Below, piece by piece: positions 1 to 8,657 of a DNA stretch of 64,000 nucleotides (position 1 is its first letter; the number at the start of each line of letters is the position of its first letter). Position numbers and translations under genes: made by a program. Origin of the DNA: Rhodococcus jostii RHA1 (lineage in GTDB: Bacteria > Actinomycetota > Actinomycetes > Mycobacteriales > Mycobacteriaceae). The notes beneath the pieces are model-generated. The model was not told the DNA's origin. It did no database searches and saw only the letters and a program-made list of their open reading frames with translations. The stretch spans positions 4,278,001 through 4,342,000 of the forward strand of contig NC_008268.1 of NCBI RefSeq assembly GCF_000014565.1. Direction: 5' to 3'.

Positions 1-3000
1 TCGTCCCGCATGTAGGTGGGGATGGCCGTGGCGCTGGCGAGCAGTTCGGTGAAGCCGAGGGGGCCACCGTTTTCCGGGGATTGCCAGGTGTCGGTGGAGC
101 TGACGGCCAGCGGGCGGTCGGGGAGGATGCGGTAGTTCGGCATCTCCGCGACACCGTACTGGTGGTCGAACGGACGCTGGCACGGGAACTGCAGTCCGAC
201 GGCCCAGTCCAGCAGAACCGGCTGTGAGCTGCCGATCGTCGAGTTGAGGGTCTCGAGCTTGGGAACCCGCGGCGGGGTGAAGGCCAGCCACTGGTCGCCG
301 GTGAGGTTGGGATCGTTCGCGACGATCCGCACGGAGTCGGCGTCGGGGGACAGTTCGCTGATCGGGACGCGCAGGTTGCGCCACGACGGTGCGGGTCCGA
401 TGTCCTTGGGCAGGTAGGTGCCCTGGGCCTGCACGGTGCCGTCGGGCTGACGCTTGCCGTATTCGAGGAGCAGTGACTGACCATAGGTGAGGGCGCCGGT
501 CGAGTCGACCGACCAGATGCGTCCTGCGGCGGACATGACGATCAGCGGGGCGTCGTCGCTGCGCTCGGGGAGTGCGTACCAGCTGGACGACAGCGTCGCC
601 GGTTCCTGCACGCCTTCCTGGTAGCTGCCCATGACGGGTGTGGTGCCGGGGTCGAGTCCGAACGGCAGCTTGGCGGTGCTGCCGTTGACGCCGACGTTGC
701 CGGTGCCGCCGCTGGTTCCGGCGCTCGATCCGGTCTCGAAGCTGGGCCCGACGCTCTGGTTGTCGGTGTTGCCCATGCCCTGCTTGACCTCGACGTAGTC
801 GGCGGTCAGGTCGGACGGCACCCCGTTGGGGGAGAAGCCGACGGGATCGGCTCCGCCGAGCGGGTCGGCGGGGTTCGCCAGCGGCTGCGCGGGATCGTTG
901 ATGGGCGTGAGGTTTCCGCCGTTGGTGTCGCCTTCGACGAGCACGTCCTCGGCGAGTCCGCACGTCTGCCCGGTGAGGGAGTCGAAGTTCGACCGTGCCA
1001 GCGAGTACGCCGGGTACTGGGAGACGGCGCCCTTGAGGAGTGAGAGGACTTCGAACAGCACCATGATGCCGGCGATGACGGTGAGCGGGGCGGCCGCAAA
1101 TTTCCTGATCCGCCTGCCCTTCTCGGTGTTGGCGCGGGCAGGTGGCGCGGCGAATCCCTCACGCAGGTACTGCCAGGCGGCCAGTGCCACGGCCAGCCCG
1201 AACAGGACGAGGAAGAACGTGTTGGACTGGCGGCCGCCGATGGAGACCGTCTTGTCGAACCACGGCACGCCGTAGCTCGAGACGTACCAGTAGCCGTTGA
1301 TTCCCGCGAACGTCAGGGCCAGCATGAGGAGCAAGCCGGCGAGGAAGATCGTGCGGTTGCGGCGCGACCGCAGCGCGGACGCCGACACGGCGACGGCGGT
1401 GAGTGCGGCCAGGGAGCCGGCGATGCCCGCGTACGCCCCGAAGTGGTGGGTCCACTTGGTGGGGTTGAACATCATGAAGAAGATCGTGCCGAACACGACA
1501 CCGAGCAGACGCCACGACGGTCCGGTGGCGGCGCCGGGGATCCGCTTGCGGCGCAGCAGGATGAACAGCGTCGTCAGCAGGCACAGGATCATCGTCAGGA
1601 ACGCGAAGCGGCGAGCCACGGAACCGTCGACGGTCGGGACGAAGAGGTAGTAGTAGCGCAGGAAGTCCTTGTACCACTCGAGGTTCGGGCCGATCAGGGT
1701 GCGGACCCGGGTGGCCTCCATCACCGCGGCGACGGTCTGGTCGGCGAACACCACCACCAGGACGATCGTGCCCGCGGCTGCGATCGGAGCCAGCAGCGGC
1801 AGCGTCCCCACCTGGCGGTGGCGCTTGACGACGATCCGGACGAGCGGACGGGCGCCGGCGAGCAGGGCGGCCACACACATCAGTCCCGTCGGGGCGGCCG
1901 CGAGCGTGAACGCGCCGATCAGGACGGCGACAGCCGCGGGGAGGAGGCGTCCGGTCGCGATGGAACGCTCGATGGAGCACCACGTGAGCAGGGCGCCGAG
2001 CGCCACGATGGGCTCGGGCCGCAGGCCGTTGTTGTAGGGCAGCCAGAACGCGAGGAAGACGAGTCCGCCGGTCCACAGCGCGACCTTGTTGCGCCGGACG
2101 GACCGGCCGAGGCGCGGAGCGACCTCCCGGCTGATCACCATCCAGCACAGGATGCCGGCGACGAGGGCGGGCAGTCGCATGAACGGGCTGGCCGTCGAGA
2201 TCTTCGCCATCGCGGCCAGGACGTCGTAGTACCAGCCGAACGGCGCCTCGGGGACACCGAACCAGCGGAAGTAGTTGGCCATGTAACCGGCGTGGTCGGA
2301 GACTCGGGCCATGGTGAGGAGGTAGCCGTCGTCGGACGTGTTGGCGCCGATGAAGTGCCACAGCACCAGCGTGCCCACGACGATCGTGTCGAGTCCGGTG
2401 AACTTCCACCAGTGCGACGGAAGGAAGTTGCGGTGCCCGCGCCCGTCCGTGCCGTCGAGGCGGCCGAGAGCGACCAGGGCGACGGCCGTGGCGAGGAGGG
2501 CCACGATCATGGCGACGAGCTTGATCAGCGTGGGGCTCGACGAGAACCGGGAGTCGACGTTCATCGTGAACGACAGGCCTGCCGGCGCCGCCCCGTCGCG
2601 GAGGTCGCTGAACACGCCCACCACCTGCGGGCGGAGGTCACCGGTGAGGGAACCGGCAATCGGGTCACCGGTCGGAGTGGTCAGACCCACGAACTCGGCG
2701 GACGTCGCGTCGATGTTCGACGTGATACGGATCTCGGTGCAGGCGCCCGACTGCACCTGTTCGCGCGGCGCCGTCGCGATGGTGACGTTGCGGTCGAGCA
2801 CGTCGACGGACTTGTCCGATACCCGCACGAACATCGCATTCAATGCCGCACCCTCGCCCTGTGCGGGGGCGGTGGCCAGCAGGATTCCGCCCTGCGGGGG
2901 GAGCCCGGCCACGGCGGAACACGGGATCGCGGCCGACAGATCGACCGGGACCTGCGACATCAGCGGTGCCTCGAGGTCGCCGACGACGCCGTTCTCCGGC

Positions 3001-3221
3001 CAGTTCACCGCTGCGGTGGTCTGCTGCACCGGCATGAACGGAGTGGCCACTGCCAGCACGAACCCGATGAGTCCGGTGACGATGGCGATCAGACGAGCGG
3101 TCCGGTACTCACTCCGCCGGTCCTGGCGAGCAGGCGGCGAAGTGGGTTCGGCGTCGGAGACGGAAGTTGTCAGAGCGTCGGGCACGGTTGTCGATGGTAT
3201 GTCAGGAACCTGAGTAGGCAT
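1..3221 (-). CDS. Arabinosyltransferase, EmbC-like paralogue at the embA position (3' end cut by window edge)
   Basis: GT-C (GT53) membrane arabinosyltransferase that uses decaprenyl-phospho-arabinose to extend cell-wall arabinan outside the membrane. Translation from the ATG at 3221 stays open to the window edge (about 1,073 residues), so only a few tens of C-terminal residues should be missing. It has an N-terminal membrane helix, a periplasmic domain, then the NTSDDGYLLTMARVS stretch whose Asp pair is the GT-C catalytic site, multiple helices, and a C-terminal carbohydrate-binding-like domain ending near FTELLASATAIPTYMRD. It lies 30 bp after embC on the same strand, so it is co-transcribed. 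By order it should be embA, but PEAPFGWYYD and SREVAPRLG resemble EmbC more, so I give no symbol. The Met after DDGYLLT is at the position of the ethambutol-resistance residue Met306 of M. tuberculosis EmbB. Confidence 0.9.
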   Translation of the reverse strand, partial: MPTQVPDIPSTTVPDALTTSVSDAEPTSPPARQDRRSEYRTARLIAIVTGLIGFVLAVATPFMPVQQTTAAVNWPENGVVGDLEAPLMSQVPVDLSAAIPCSAVAGLPPQGGILLATAPAQGEGAALNAMFVRVSDKSVDVLDRNVTIATAPREQVQSGACTEIRITSNIDATSAEFVGLTTPTGDPIAGSLTGDLRPQVVGVFSDLRDGAAPAGLSFTMNVDSRFSSSPTLIKLVAMIVALLATAVALVALGRLDGTDGRGHRNFLPSHWWKFTGLDTIVVGTLVLWHFIGANTSDDGYLLTMARVSDHAGYMANYFRWFGVPEAPFGWYYDVLAAMAKISTASPFMRLPALVAGILCWMVISREVAPRLGRSVRRNKVALWTGGLVFLAFWLPYNNGLRPEPIVALGALLTWCSIERSIATGRLLPAAVAVLIGAFTLAAAPTGLMCVAALLAGARPLVRIVVKRHRQVGTLPLLAPIAAAGTIVLVVVFADQTVAAVMEATRVRTLIGPNLEWYKDFLRYYYLFVPTVDGSVARRFAFLTMILCLLTTLFILLRRKRIPGAATGPSWRLLGVVFGTIFFMMFNPTKWTHHFGAYAGIAGSLAALTAVAVSASALRSRRNRTIFLAGLLLMLALTFAGINGYWYVSSYGVPWFDKTVSIGGRQSNTFFLVLFGLAVALAAWQYLREGFAAPPARANTEKGRRIRKFAAAPLTVIAGIMVLFEVLSLLKGAVSQYPAYSLARSNFDSLTGQTCGLAEDVLVEGDTNGGNLTPINDPAQPLANPADPLGGADPVGFSPNGVPSDLTADYVEVKQGMGNTDNQSVGPSFETGSSAGTSGGTGNVGVNGSTAKLPFGLDPGTTPVMGSYQEGVQEPATLSSSWYALPERSDDAPLIVMSAAGRIWSVDSTGALTYGQSLLLEYGKRQPDGTVQAQGTYLPKDIGPAPSWRNLRVPISELSPDADSVRIVANDPNLTGDQWLAFTPPRVPKLETLNSTIGSSQPVLLDWAVGLQFPCQRPFDHQYGVAEMPNYRILPDRPLAVSSTDTWQSPENGGPLGFTELLASATAIPTYMRD

Positions 3222-3251
3222 ATTGCCGCCTACCAGAGGGTAGGGACACTT

Positions 3252-6200
3252 CTAGTAGTAACGCACCGGTCCGGCCGACCAGGTGCCCGACCTGGTCACC
3301 TGTTCGGATTCGACCTGCGCGGGCGTCGCCGACTCGTCGAGCGGTGTGTACCGCTCGAGCGAGCCCCAGTCGCGGTCCCAGTCGTTCGACAGGTAGGTGG
3401 CCAGCGTGCTCGCCGACAACAGCTGGTCGGTCCAGCCCAGCGGGCCGCCGCCGAACTTGTCCTGCCAGGCATTGGTGGACTCGGCGCCGATGCGGTCGGG
3501 GAGGACACGCCACTGCGGGACCTCGGCGACGCCGTAGCGGTGGTCGAAGGGCCGCTGGCAGGGGAAAGCGAGCCCGACGGCCCAGTCGAGGAGCACGGGG
3601 TCGCTGGAGCCGACGACGGTCTGCAGGGTCTGCATCGTCGGCACCCGGGGCGGTGTGACCGCCAGCCACTGGCCGGGGTCGGTGTCCGGGTCGTCCGCGA
3701 CAAGTCGGACCGTGTTCGCCTCGGCGGGCAGCTGGTCGAGCGGCACGCGCAGGTTGCGCCACGACGGGGACGGTCCGATGTCGATCGGGTCGACGGTGCC
3801 GAGCGCGGTGACGGAACCGTCGGGGCCGGTGACCCCGTACTCGACCTTCAGACTCTGACCGGGGGTGACGACGCCGTCCGCGTCGACCGACCGGATGCGT
3901 CCGGCGGCCGAGATGGTGAGGATCGGGGCGTCGTCGCTGCGGTCGGGCAGCCCGTACCAGCCGGTGGTGAGGGAGGCGGGTTTCTGCTCCCCGCCCGGCT
4001 GGTAGCTGCCGAGGACCGGGGTCCGGGCGGGGTCGAGGCCGAACGGCAGCGTCACGGTGCTGCCGTTGACGCCGGCGGTGGCCTCGGTGCCGCCACCGGT
4101 GCCGGAGCTGGTGCCCGTCGTCGTCTCGTCGGTCTCGGTGTCGACGGTGTTGGCGCCGCCGGTGGCGATCTTCTCGGAGTCGGCGGTGAGGTCGTCGGCG
4201 ATGCCGTTGGGGGTGAAGCCCTCCGCGGACGTCGTGCCGAACGCGCCTGCGCCGTTCGGGTCGGTGACCGGGGTGAGCGGCTGGAGGAGGGCGGCGGTGG
4301 GGTCGGTCTCGACGAGGACTTCGTCGGCGAGCGCGCACGAGTTGCCGGTCACCGACTCGATGTTGGCCTTCGCGATGGAGTAACCGGGGTACTGCGCGAC
4401 AGCCCCCTTCAGCAGCGACAGCACCTCGAACAGGACGACGGCACCGGCCGCGACGGTCAGCGGCGACGGCGCCAGCATCCGGGCACGTTTACCGTTGGGC
4501 TTCTTGCCGTTCTCGTACGGTTCGCGGACGTGGTACCAGGCAGCGAGGAGCAGCGTGAGGACCGTGAGGCCCAGGAACAGCGTGGAGAAGCCCTTGCCCG
4601 CGATCATCGGCGGCTTGTCCCACCACGGAACGCCGTAGCTGGACACGTACCACCAACCGTTGGAGCTGGTGAACGCGACCGCGAGGATGAACAGGACACC
4701 TGCGGCGAACAGAGTGCGGTTCCGTTTGGAGCGAATGCTCGCGGCCCCCACCCCGACCGCGGCGAGCACCGCGACGGAGCCGGCGAGACCCGCGTACACA
4801 CCGAAGTGGTGCGTCCATTTGGTGGGCGTGAACATCATCAGCAGCAGGGACGCGAACACGATGCCGAGGATGCGGCGGGACGGTCCGATCGCGGTGCCGG
4901 GCACCTTCCCCTTGCGGAGGATCAGCATCACGCAGACCACGACGCACAGCAGCATCACGAACACGCCGAATCGGCGGGCCAGCGAGCCGTCCGGCGAGAT
5001 CCCCATGAGCGAATCCCAGCGCAGCCGCTCGTCGAACCAGGCCACGTTGGGGCCGAGGGCGGTGCGGACGCGCGTCGACTCGAGCACCGTCGCCAATGTC
5101 TGATCTGCGAAGACGGCCACCATCACGACGGTTCCCGCGGCGAGGATCGGCAGGATCTGGGACGCGAATCCCACCCGGTGGCCCCGCGCGATGACGATCT
5201 GCAGGATCGGCCGCGCGCCGGCGATCAGGGCGGCGATGCAGATCAGGCCCGACGGCCCGGCCGCGAGCGAGAACGCGGCGATGAGCACGGCGACGGCACC
5301 GGGGAGCAGTCGTCCGGTGGCGATGGCGCGCTCGATCGAACACCACGTGAGGAGGGCGCCGAGAGCGATGACCGGTTCGGGACGCAGCCCGTTGTCGTAC
5401 GGCAACCAGAAGGCCAGGAAAACCAGTCCGCCGGTCCAGAGGGCAGTTCTGTTGCGCCGCACGGCCACACCGAGGCGGGGGATGACCTCCCGGCTGATCA
5501 CCATCCAGCAGAGCAGGGCGGCGAGGAGTGTCGGCAGTCGCATCCACATGCTCGCGGTGCTCACCTTCGCCAGCGCCGCGAGGAGTTCGTACGACCATCC
5601 GAACGGCGCCTCGGGGACACCGAACCAGCGGAAGTAGTTGGCCATGTAGCCGGAATGCTCCGACACCCGCGCCATGCCGAGGAGGTAGCCGTCGTCGGAG
5701 GTGTTGGCGCCGACCACGTGCCACAGCAGCAGCGTCCCGATCACGACGGCGTCGACACCGGTGAACTTCCACCAGTGCGCGGGCAGGAAGCGGCGCGCGC
5801 GGCGACCGTCGATGCCGTCCACACGGTGCAATGCGTACAGCGACGTCAGCGTCGCGAGGACGCACACGATCATCGCCAGCAGTTTGAGCAGGGTGGGGCT
5901 GGACGAGAATCGGGAATCCGGGTGGACGTGCACGTTCAACCCTGCCGGCGCCGCACCCTGCAGGTCGGTGAACAGGCCGACCATCTGCGGGCGCTGGTCG
6001 CCCTCGACGGAACCGGCGAGCGGTTCGGCGGTGCCCGTGATCTCCGCCGACGTCCGCCGGTGGTCGGACGTGACCGACAGGGCGGTGCAGCCCTGGAGAT
6101 CCGCGGCGTCCGCCGAGATCAGGGAGATGCCGCGAATCGTGACGTCGACCGTGCCGCCGGCACCGCCCTTCACTACGAGGCCGTTCTTCTCGAAGTCGGG

Positions 6201-6488
6201 CGCGCGATTCGGGAGGGTGGAGACGACGGTGCCGCCGTCGGGTCCGAGTTGCGTGAACACCGAGCACGGCACGGTCACCTGCATGTCCAGCGGTGTGTAC
6301 GAGACCAGTGGCGCCTCGACGCTGTTCAGGGTGCCGTCCTGCGGCCAGTCGATCGACGCGGCATCCTGCTTCACCGGGAGGAACGGGGTGGCCAGCGCGA
6401 GCACGAACCCGATCAGGCCGGTGACGATCGCGATGAGCCGGGAAGTGCGGATGGTCCGAAGGTCAGGCGGCGGGGGTTGGGACGGCAC
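3252..6488 (-). CDS. embC: Arabinosyltransferase EmbC
   Basis: Complete 1,078-residue GT53 arabinosyltransferase, the usual Emb length. An N-terminal transmembrane helix (about 18-35) is followed by an extracytoplasmic domain to about 195, then many helices; the catalytic pair Asp265-Asp266 lies in NTSDDGYLLGMARVS and Met272 matches M. tuberculosis EmbB Met306. The C-terminal third is a soluble domain with GWYGLPDRSDDAPIL. The stretch PEAPFGWSYELLAALAKVSTAS matches EmbC best. Known role: elongation of arabinan in lipoarabinomannan (EmbC) or arabinogalactan (EmbA/B) and the ethambutol target. The second emb gene follows after 30 bp. An IS element begins 52 bp upstream, so native transcription may be altered. 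Confidence 0.93.
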   Translation of the reverse strand: MPSQPPPPDLRTIRTSRLIAIVTGLIGFVLALATPFLPVKQDAASIDWPQDGTLNSVEAPLVSYTPLDMQVTVPCSVFTQLGPDGGTVVSTLPNRAPDFEKNGLVVKGGAGGTVDVTIRGISLISADAADLQGCTALSVTSDHRRTSAEITGTAEPLAGSVEGDQRPQMVGLFTDLQGAAPAGLNVHVHPDSRFSSSPTLLKLLAMIVCVLATLTSLYALHRVDGIDGRRARRFLPAHWWKFTGVDAVVIGTLLLWHVVGANTSDDGYLLGMARVSEHSGYMANYFRWFGVPEAPFGWSYELLAALAKVSTASMWMRLPTLLAALLCWMVISREVIPRLGVAVRRNRTALWTGGLVFLAFWLPYDNGLRPEPVIALGALLTWCSIERAIATGRLLPGAVAVLIAAFSLAAGPSGLICIAALIAGARPILQIVIARGHRVGFASQILPILAAGTVVMVAVFADQTLATVLESTRVRTALGPNVAWFDERLRWDSLMGISPDGSLARRFGVFVMLLCVVVCVMLILRKGKVPGTAIGPSRRILGIVFASLLLMMFTPTKWTHHFGVYAGLAGSVAVLAAVGVGAASIRSKRNRTLFAAGVLFILAVAFTSSNGWWYVSSYGVPWWDKPPMIAGKGFSTLFLGLTVLTLLLAAWYHVREPYENGKKPNGKRARMLAPSPLTVAAGAVVLFEVLSLLKGAVAQYPGYSIAKANIESVTGNSCALADEVLVETDPTAALLQPLTPVTDPNGAGAFGTTSAEGFTPNGIADDLTADSEKIATGGANTVDTETDETTTGTSSGTGGGTEATAGVNGSTVTLPFGLDPARTPVLGSYQPGGEQKPASLTTGWYGLPDRSDDAPILTISAAGRIRSVDADGVVTPGQSLKVEYGVTGPDGSVTALGTVDPIDIGPSPSWRNLRVPLDQLPAEANTVRLVADDPDTDPGQWLAVTPPRVPTMQTLQTVVGSSDPVLLDWAVGLAFPCQRPFDHRYGVAEVPQWRVLPDRIGAESTNAWQDKFGGGPLGWTDQLLSASTLATYLSNDWDRDWGSLERYTPLDESATPAQVESEQVTRSGTWSAGPVRYY

Positions 6489-6519
6489 AGAACGATGTTA
6501 GGCGATTGCGGCTCCGCCA

Positions 6520-6540
6520 CCCGTGAGTACTTGTCAACGC
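6520..6540. repeat. Left arm of an IS-split palindromic repeat
   Basis: CCCGTGAGTACTTGTCAACG(C) directly abuts the left IS terminal repeat. Its partner at 8340-8360 is the reverse complement apart from a few bases near the centre, and each arm is 21 nt. A third, intact copy lies at 16655-16700. The arms are therefore halves of one palindrome interrupted by the IS. Confidence 0.85.
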
Positions 6541-6631
6541 CCGGGGGGCTGTTGCGGAATTGAGTGAGGGCGGTCCGGGTGCGGGTGTCTCGTGCCGCGG
6601 TGGGTGCCGGTGCGGGGTGGCCCCCGCCGGG

Positions 6632-8272
6632 TCAGGGGGTGGCCGGGAGCGGGGTGCCTCCGGTCAGGTGGGTGAGGATCTTGCCGAGGTTGTGCACGGT
6701 GGCGTGGAACGCCCATTCGCTGCGGGCGCGGTCGAGGCCGCGGCTGGTGAAGCGGCGGAATCCGAGGTTGTGTTTGGCGTGCCCGAACACGGTTTCGGCG
6801 ATGGGTGAGCGTTTGCGGTAGGTGGCGATACCGGCCTCGGTGCGCAGCCGGTGGGTCATGGCCTGGATCGGATCCGCTTGCGGCGGTGGCGGTCCGGTGA
6901 CCGGATCAGCGGTGGCGGCGGCCTCGAGGTGACGGGATTTGCCGGTGGCGATCAACCGGTCCGGGCCCGGCGCGGTGAGGTTCTCGCGGGAGCAGTAGCC
7001 GGCGTCGAAGAGCATCACCCCGATCAGCTCCTCCGGGCTCGTGCCGGTCGGTTCCTTCCCACGTCGGGTGGCGTCGATCAGGTGCGCGGCCGCCCCGGCC
7101 TTGTCGACCATCTCGGGGAAATAGTCGTAGTCCGCCGGGCCGGTCCCGACCCCGGTGGCCAGGATCAACCCGTCCTCGCTGGTGAAGGCCTGGCAGTTGT
7201 AGCCCTGCACCCAGCCGCCGCCGCGCAGCGGCTGCAACCGCGAGTCGGGGTCGGTGGTGTTGCGGCGCCGCTGCCCGGCGGCGGCGGCGCGCTCACCCTG
7301 TTTGCGGAGGGCGGTGTCGAGTTCGGTGCGCCGGCGCCGGACCAGGTGGTGCTCGTCGACCGGCTTCGGTGCGAACCGGGTGCCCCCGCCCCCGGCCGCG
7401 GTGCCACCCTGGAACCGCTCGATCACCGCCTGCTGGGCGGCGACCGCCTCGGCCAGACGCCGCTCGGCGGCGGCGACCTCGGCCCCGACCGGCACCCGGC
7501 CCATCACCGTCTGGCCCGCGTCGAGCCGGGCCAGATAGTCCTGTGCTTTCCCCTCCCGCTCGCACTGTTCGGCGTCCTTCTCCGCGTCGAGCTGGGCCAA
7601 TGCCTCGGCGATCCGGGCCGAGCGGGTGCTGGGATCGGCCAACTCCGCCGGCACCTGTCCCGGGCCCGAATCGTCCTCGCCGTAGAGGTCGTCCTCGGCG
7701 TCATCGGTGGCGGCGTGCGCGGCCACCGCGGCGGCGGCGATCCGCGCGGCCTCGGCCTCGGCTGCCCGGCGCAGCCCGTCCTCGGTGCGGTTGGCGTCCT
7801 TCGATGCGTTCGAGGCGATCTTCACCCCGTCCAACGCGATCGTCTCGAGTCGGCCCAGACCCAACCGTGCGGCCAGGATCAGGACCTGCGTGAACAGGGC
7901 CTCGCAGGCGGTGTGGTTGTCCTTGCGGAACCGTGAGATCGTCACGTGATCGGGGGTGTCGCCGGCGCAGATCACCCGGTAGGACACCACCTCCGAGCAG
8001 GCCCGCTCGATCTGCCGCGACGACCGCACCCCCCGCGACCACGCCCAGATCAGCAGGGTCACCAGCATGTCCGGGTCGTACCCGGCGCGCCCGGCACCCC
8101 CGGTGCGGCGAGAGCCGTGAAAGGCGCTGGTGTCGAGATGGGTGTCGACGATCTCGATCACCGTCCACACCGGATGCGTGGGCGGCACCCACTCCCGCAT
8201 GTCCGGTGGCAACAAAAACTGCTGATCACGATTCACCGGTCGATACCCCTTGGCCACCAACACATTATCCAA
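6632..8272 (-). CDS. IS1182-family-like DDE transposase
   Basis: A 546-residue transposase with an N-terminal DUF772-like region (PPDMREWVPPTHPVW, then SSRQIERAC and ISRFRKDN) and an RNase-H-fold DDE domain. Candidate catalytic residues are the Asp in ALDGVKIASNASKDANR, the Asp in MLFDAGYCSRENL and the Glu in SPIAETVFGHAKHNLGFRR. A charged Ala/Glu-rich insertion (about 165-270) separates the first Asp from the rest. Translation appears to start at a TTG (8272); no better ATG is in frame. The frame is intact, so the element may still be active. Its strand matches embC, so read-through could reach the emb genes. Confidence 0.88.
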   Translation of the reverse strand: MDNVLVAKGYRPVNRDQQFLLPPDMREWVPPTHPVWTVIEIVDTHLDTSAFHGSRRTGGAGRAGYDPDMLVTLLIWAWSRGVRSSRQIERACSEVVSYRVICAGDTPDHVTISRFRKDNHTACEALFTQVLILAARLGLGRLETIALDGVKIASNASKDANRTEDGLRRAAEAEAARIAAAAVAAHAATDDAEDDLYGEDDSGPGQVPAELADPSTRSARIAEALAQLDAEKDAEQCEREGKAQDYLARLDAGQTVMGRVPVGAEVAAAERRLAEAVAAQQAVIERFQGGTAAGGGGTRFAPKPVDEHHLVRRRRTELDTALRKQGERAAAAGQRRRNTTDPDSRLQPLRGGGWVQGYNCQAFTSEDGLILATGVGTGPADYDYFPEMVDKAGAAAHLIDATRRGKEPTGTSPEELIGVMLFDAGYCSRENLTAPGPDRLIATGKSRHLEAAATADPVTGPPPPQADPIQAMTHRLRTEAGIATYRKRSPIAETVFGHAKHNLGFRRFTSRGLDRARSEWAFHATVHNLGKILTHLTGGTPLPATP

Positions 8273-8281
8273 GAAACATCA

Positions 8282-8315
8282 GGTCGGGGCGCCGCGGCAC
8301 GCGGACACCCCGACC
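8282..8315. terminator. Hairpin inside the IS, upstream of the transposase
   Basis: GGTCGGGG (8282-8289) pairs with CCCCGACC (8308-8315) around an 18-nt GC-rich loop, just upstream of the transposase start. Subterminal hairpins of this kind often limit transposase expression from outside promoters; that role is inferred. Confidence 0.45.
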
Positions 8316-8339
8316 CGGAAATTTGAAACAGCCCCCCGG

Positions 8340-8360
8340 CGGTTAAGAAGTACTCACGGG
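8340..8360. repeat. Right arm of the IS-split palindromic repeat
   Basis: CGGTTAAGAAGTACTCACGG(G) abuts the right IS repeat and is the inverted partner of 6520-6540. The TAA stop codon of the adjacent XRE gene (8343-8345) falls inside this arm, so the last residues of that protein are encoded by the repeat. Confidence 0.85.
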
Positions 8361-8603
8361 ACCGAAGGTCACGACCGCGGCGACGTCGTCGAGGGAGAGG
8401 TCGAGAACCCGGGCGACCGCGGCGATCGTGAAGAACGCAGGTGTGGCGATGCGCCCGGTCTCGATCTTGCGCAGGGTTTCGACGGAGATGCCCGCGTCGA
8501 ATGCGACCGTGACCATGCTCATGTCTCCCCGCGCGGATCGCAGCAGCTCACCCAGCCTCTGCCCGCGTTCGAGTTCCTCTGCTGTCAACGGCACACGCAC
8601 CAT
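8343..8603 (-). CDS. Small XRE-type helix-turn-helix regulator
   Basis: An 86-residue single-domain DNA-binding protein. The Cro/C1-type helix-turn-helix spans about 12-68, with the recognition segment AGISVETLRKIETGR and the second half TIAAVARVLDLSLDDV. The frame is open much further upstream, but that part is antisense to map, so the ATG at 8603 is chosen. Only 54 bp separates it from the divergent map gene, and the gap contains the palindrome ATACCGGTAT. That suggests autoregulation and control of map. The stop codon lies in the palindromic arm that borders the IS. Confidence 0.78.
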   Translation of the reverse strand: MVRVPLTAEELERGQRLGELLRSARGDMSMVTVAFDAGISVETLRKIETGRIATPAFFTIAAVARVLDLSLDDVAAVVTFGPVSTS

Positions 8604-8616
8604 GTGCCATATAGTA

Positions 8617-8626
8617 ATACCGGTAT
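8617..8626. promoter_or_regulatory. Candidate operator between the xre gene and map
   Basis: A perfect 10-bp palindrome, ATACCGGTAT, sits in an AT-rich patch in the 54-bp divergent gap. It is 14 nt from the XRE start and 31 nt from the map start, a position suited to controlling both. Binding by the XRE protein is inferred. Confidence 0.45.
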
Positions 8627-8657
8627 AGAAATTGGATCCCGACGTGGAGGGTGAGCC

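Larger units (their letters stand above)
6541..8339 (-). mobile_element. IS1182-like insertion sequence
   Basis: The element is 1,799 bp and bounded by perfect 13-bp terminal inverted repeats, CCGGGGGGCTGTT at 6541-6553 and its complement at 8327-8339. It carries one transposase gene on the minus strand. Immediately outside the repeats are the two 21-nt arms of a palindrome. No simple direct repeat flanks it beyond those arms. An internal hairpin (8282-8289 with 8308-8315, GGTCGGGG/CCCCGACC) lies between the right end and the transposase start, where it could block read-in transcription. Confidence 0.88.

Noticed and set aside
1443..6563. A very long open frame on the plus strand, antisense to both emb genes
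   Set aside because: It is rich in Arg, Gly, Asp and His with no domain, repeats the pattern of the two emb genes, and arises from high GC at third codon positions of the true minus-strand genes.
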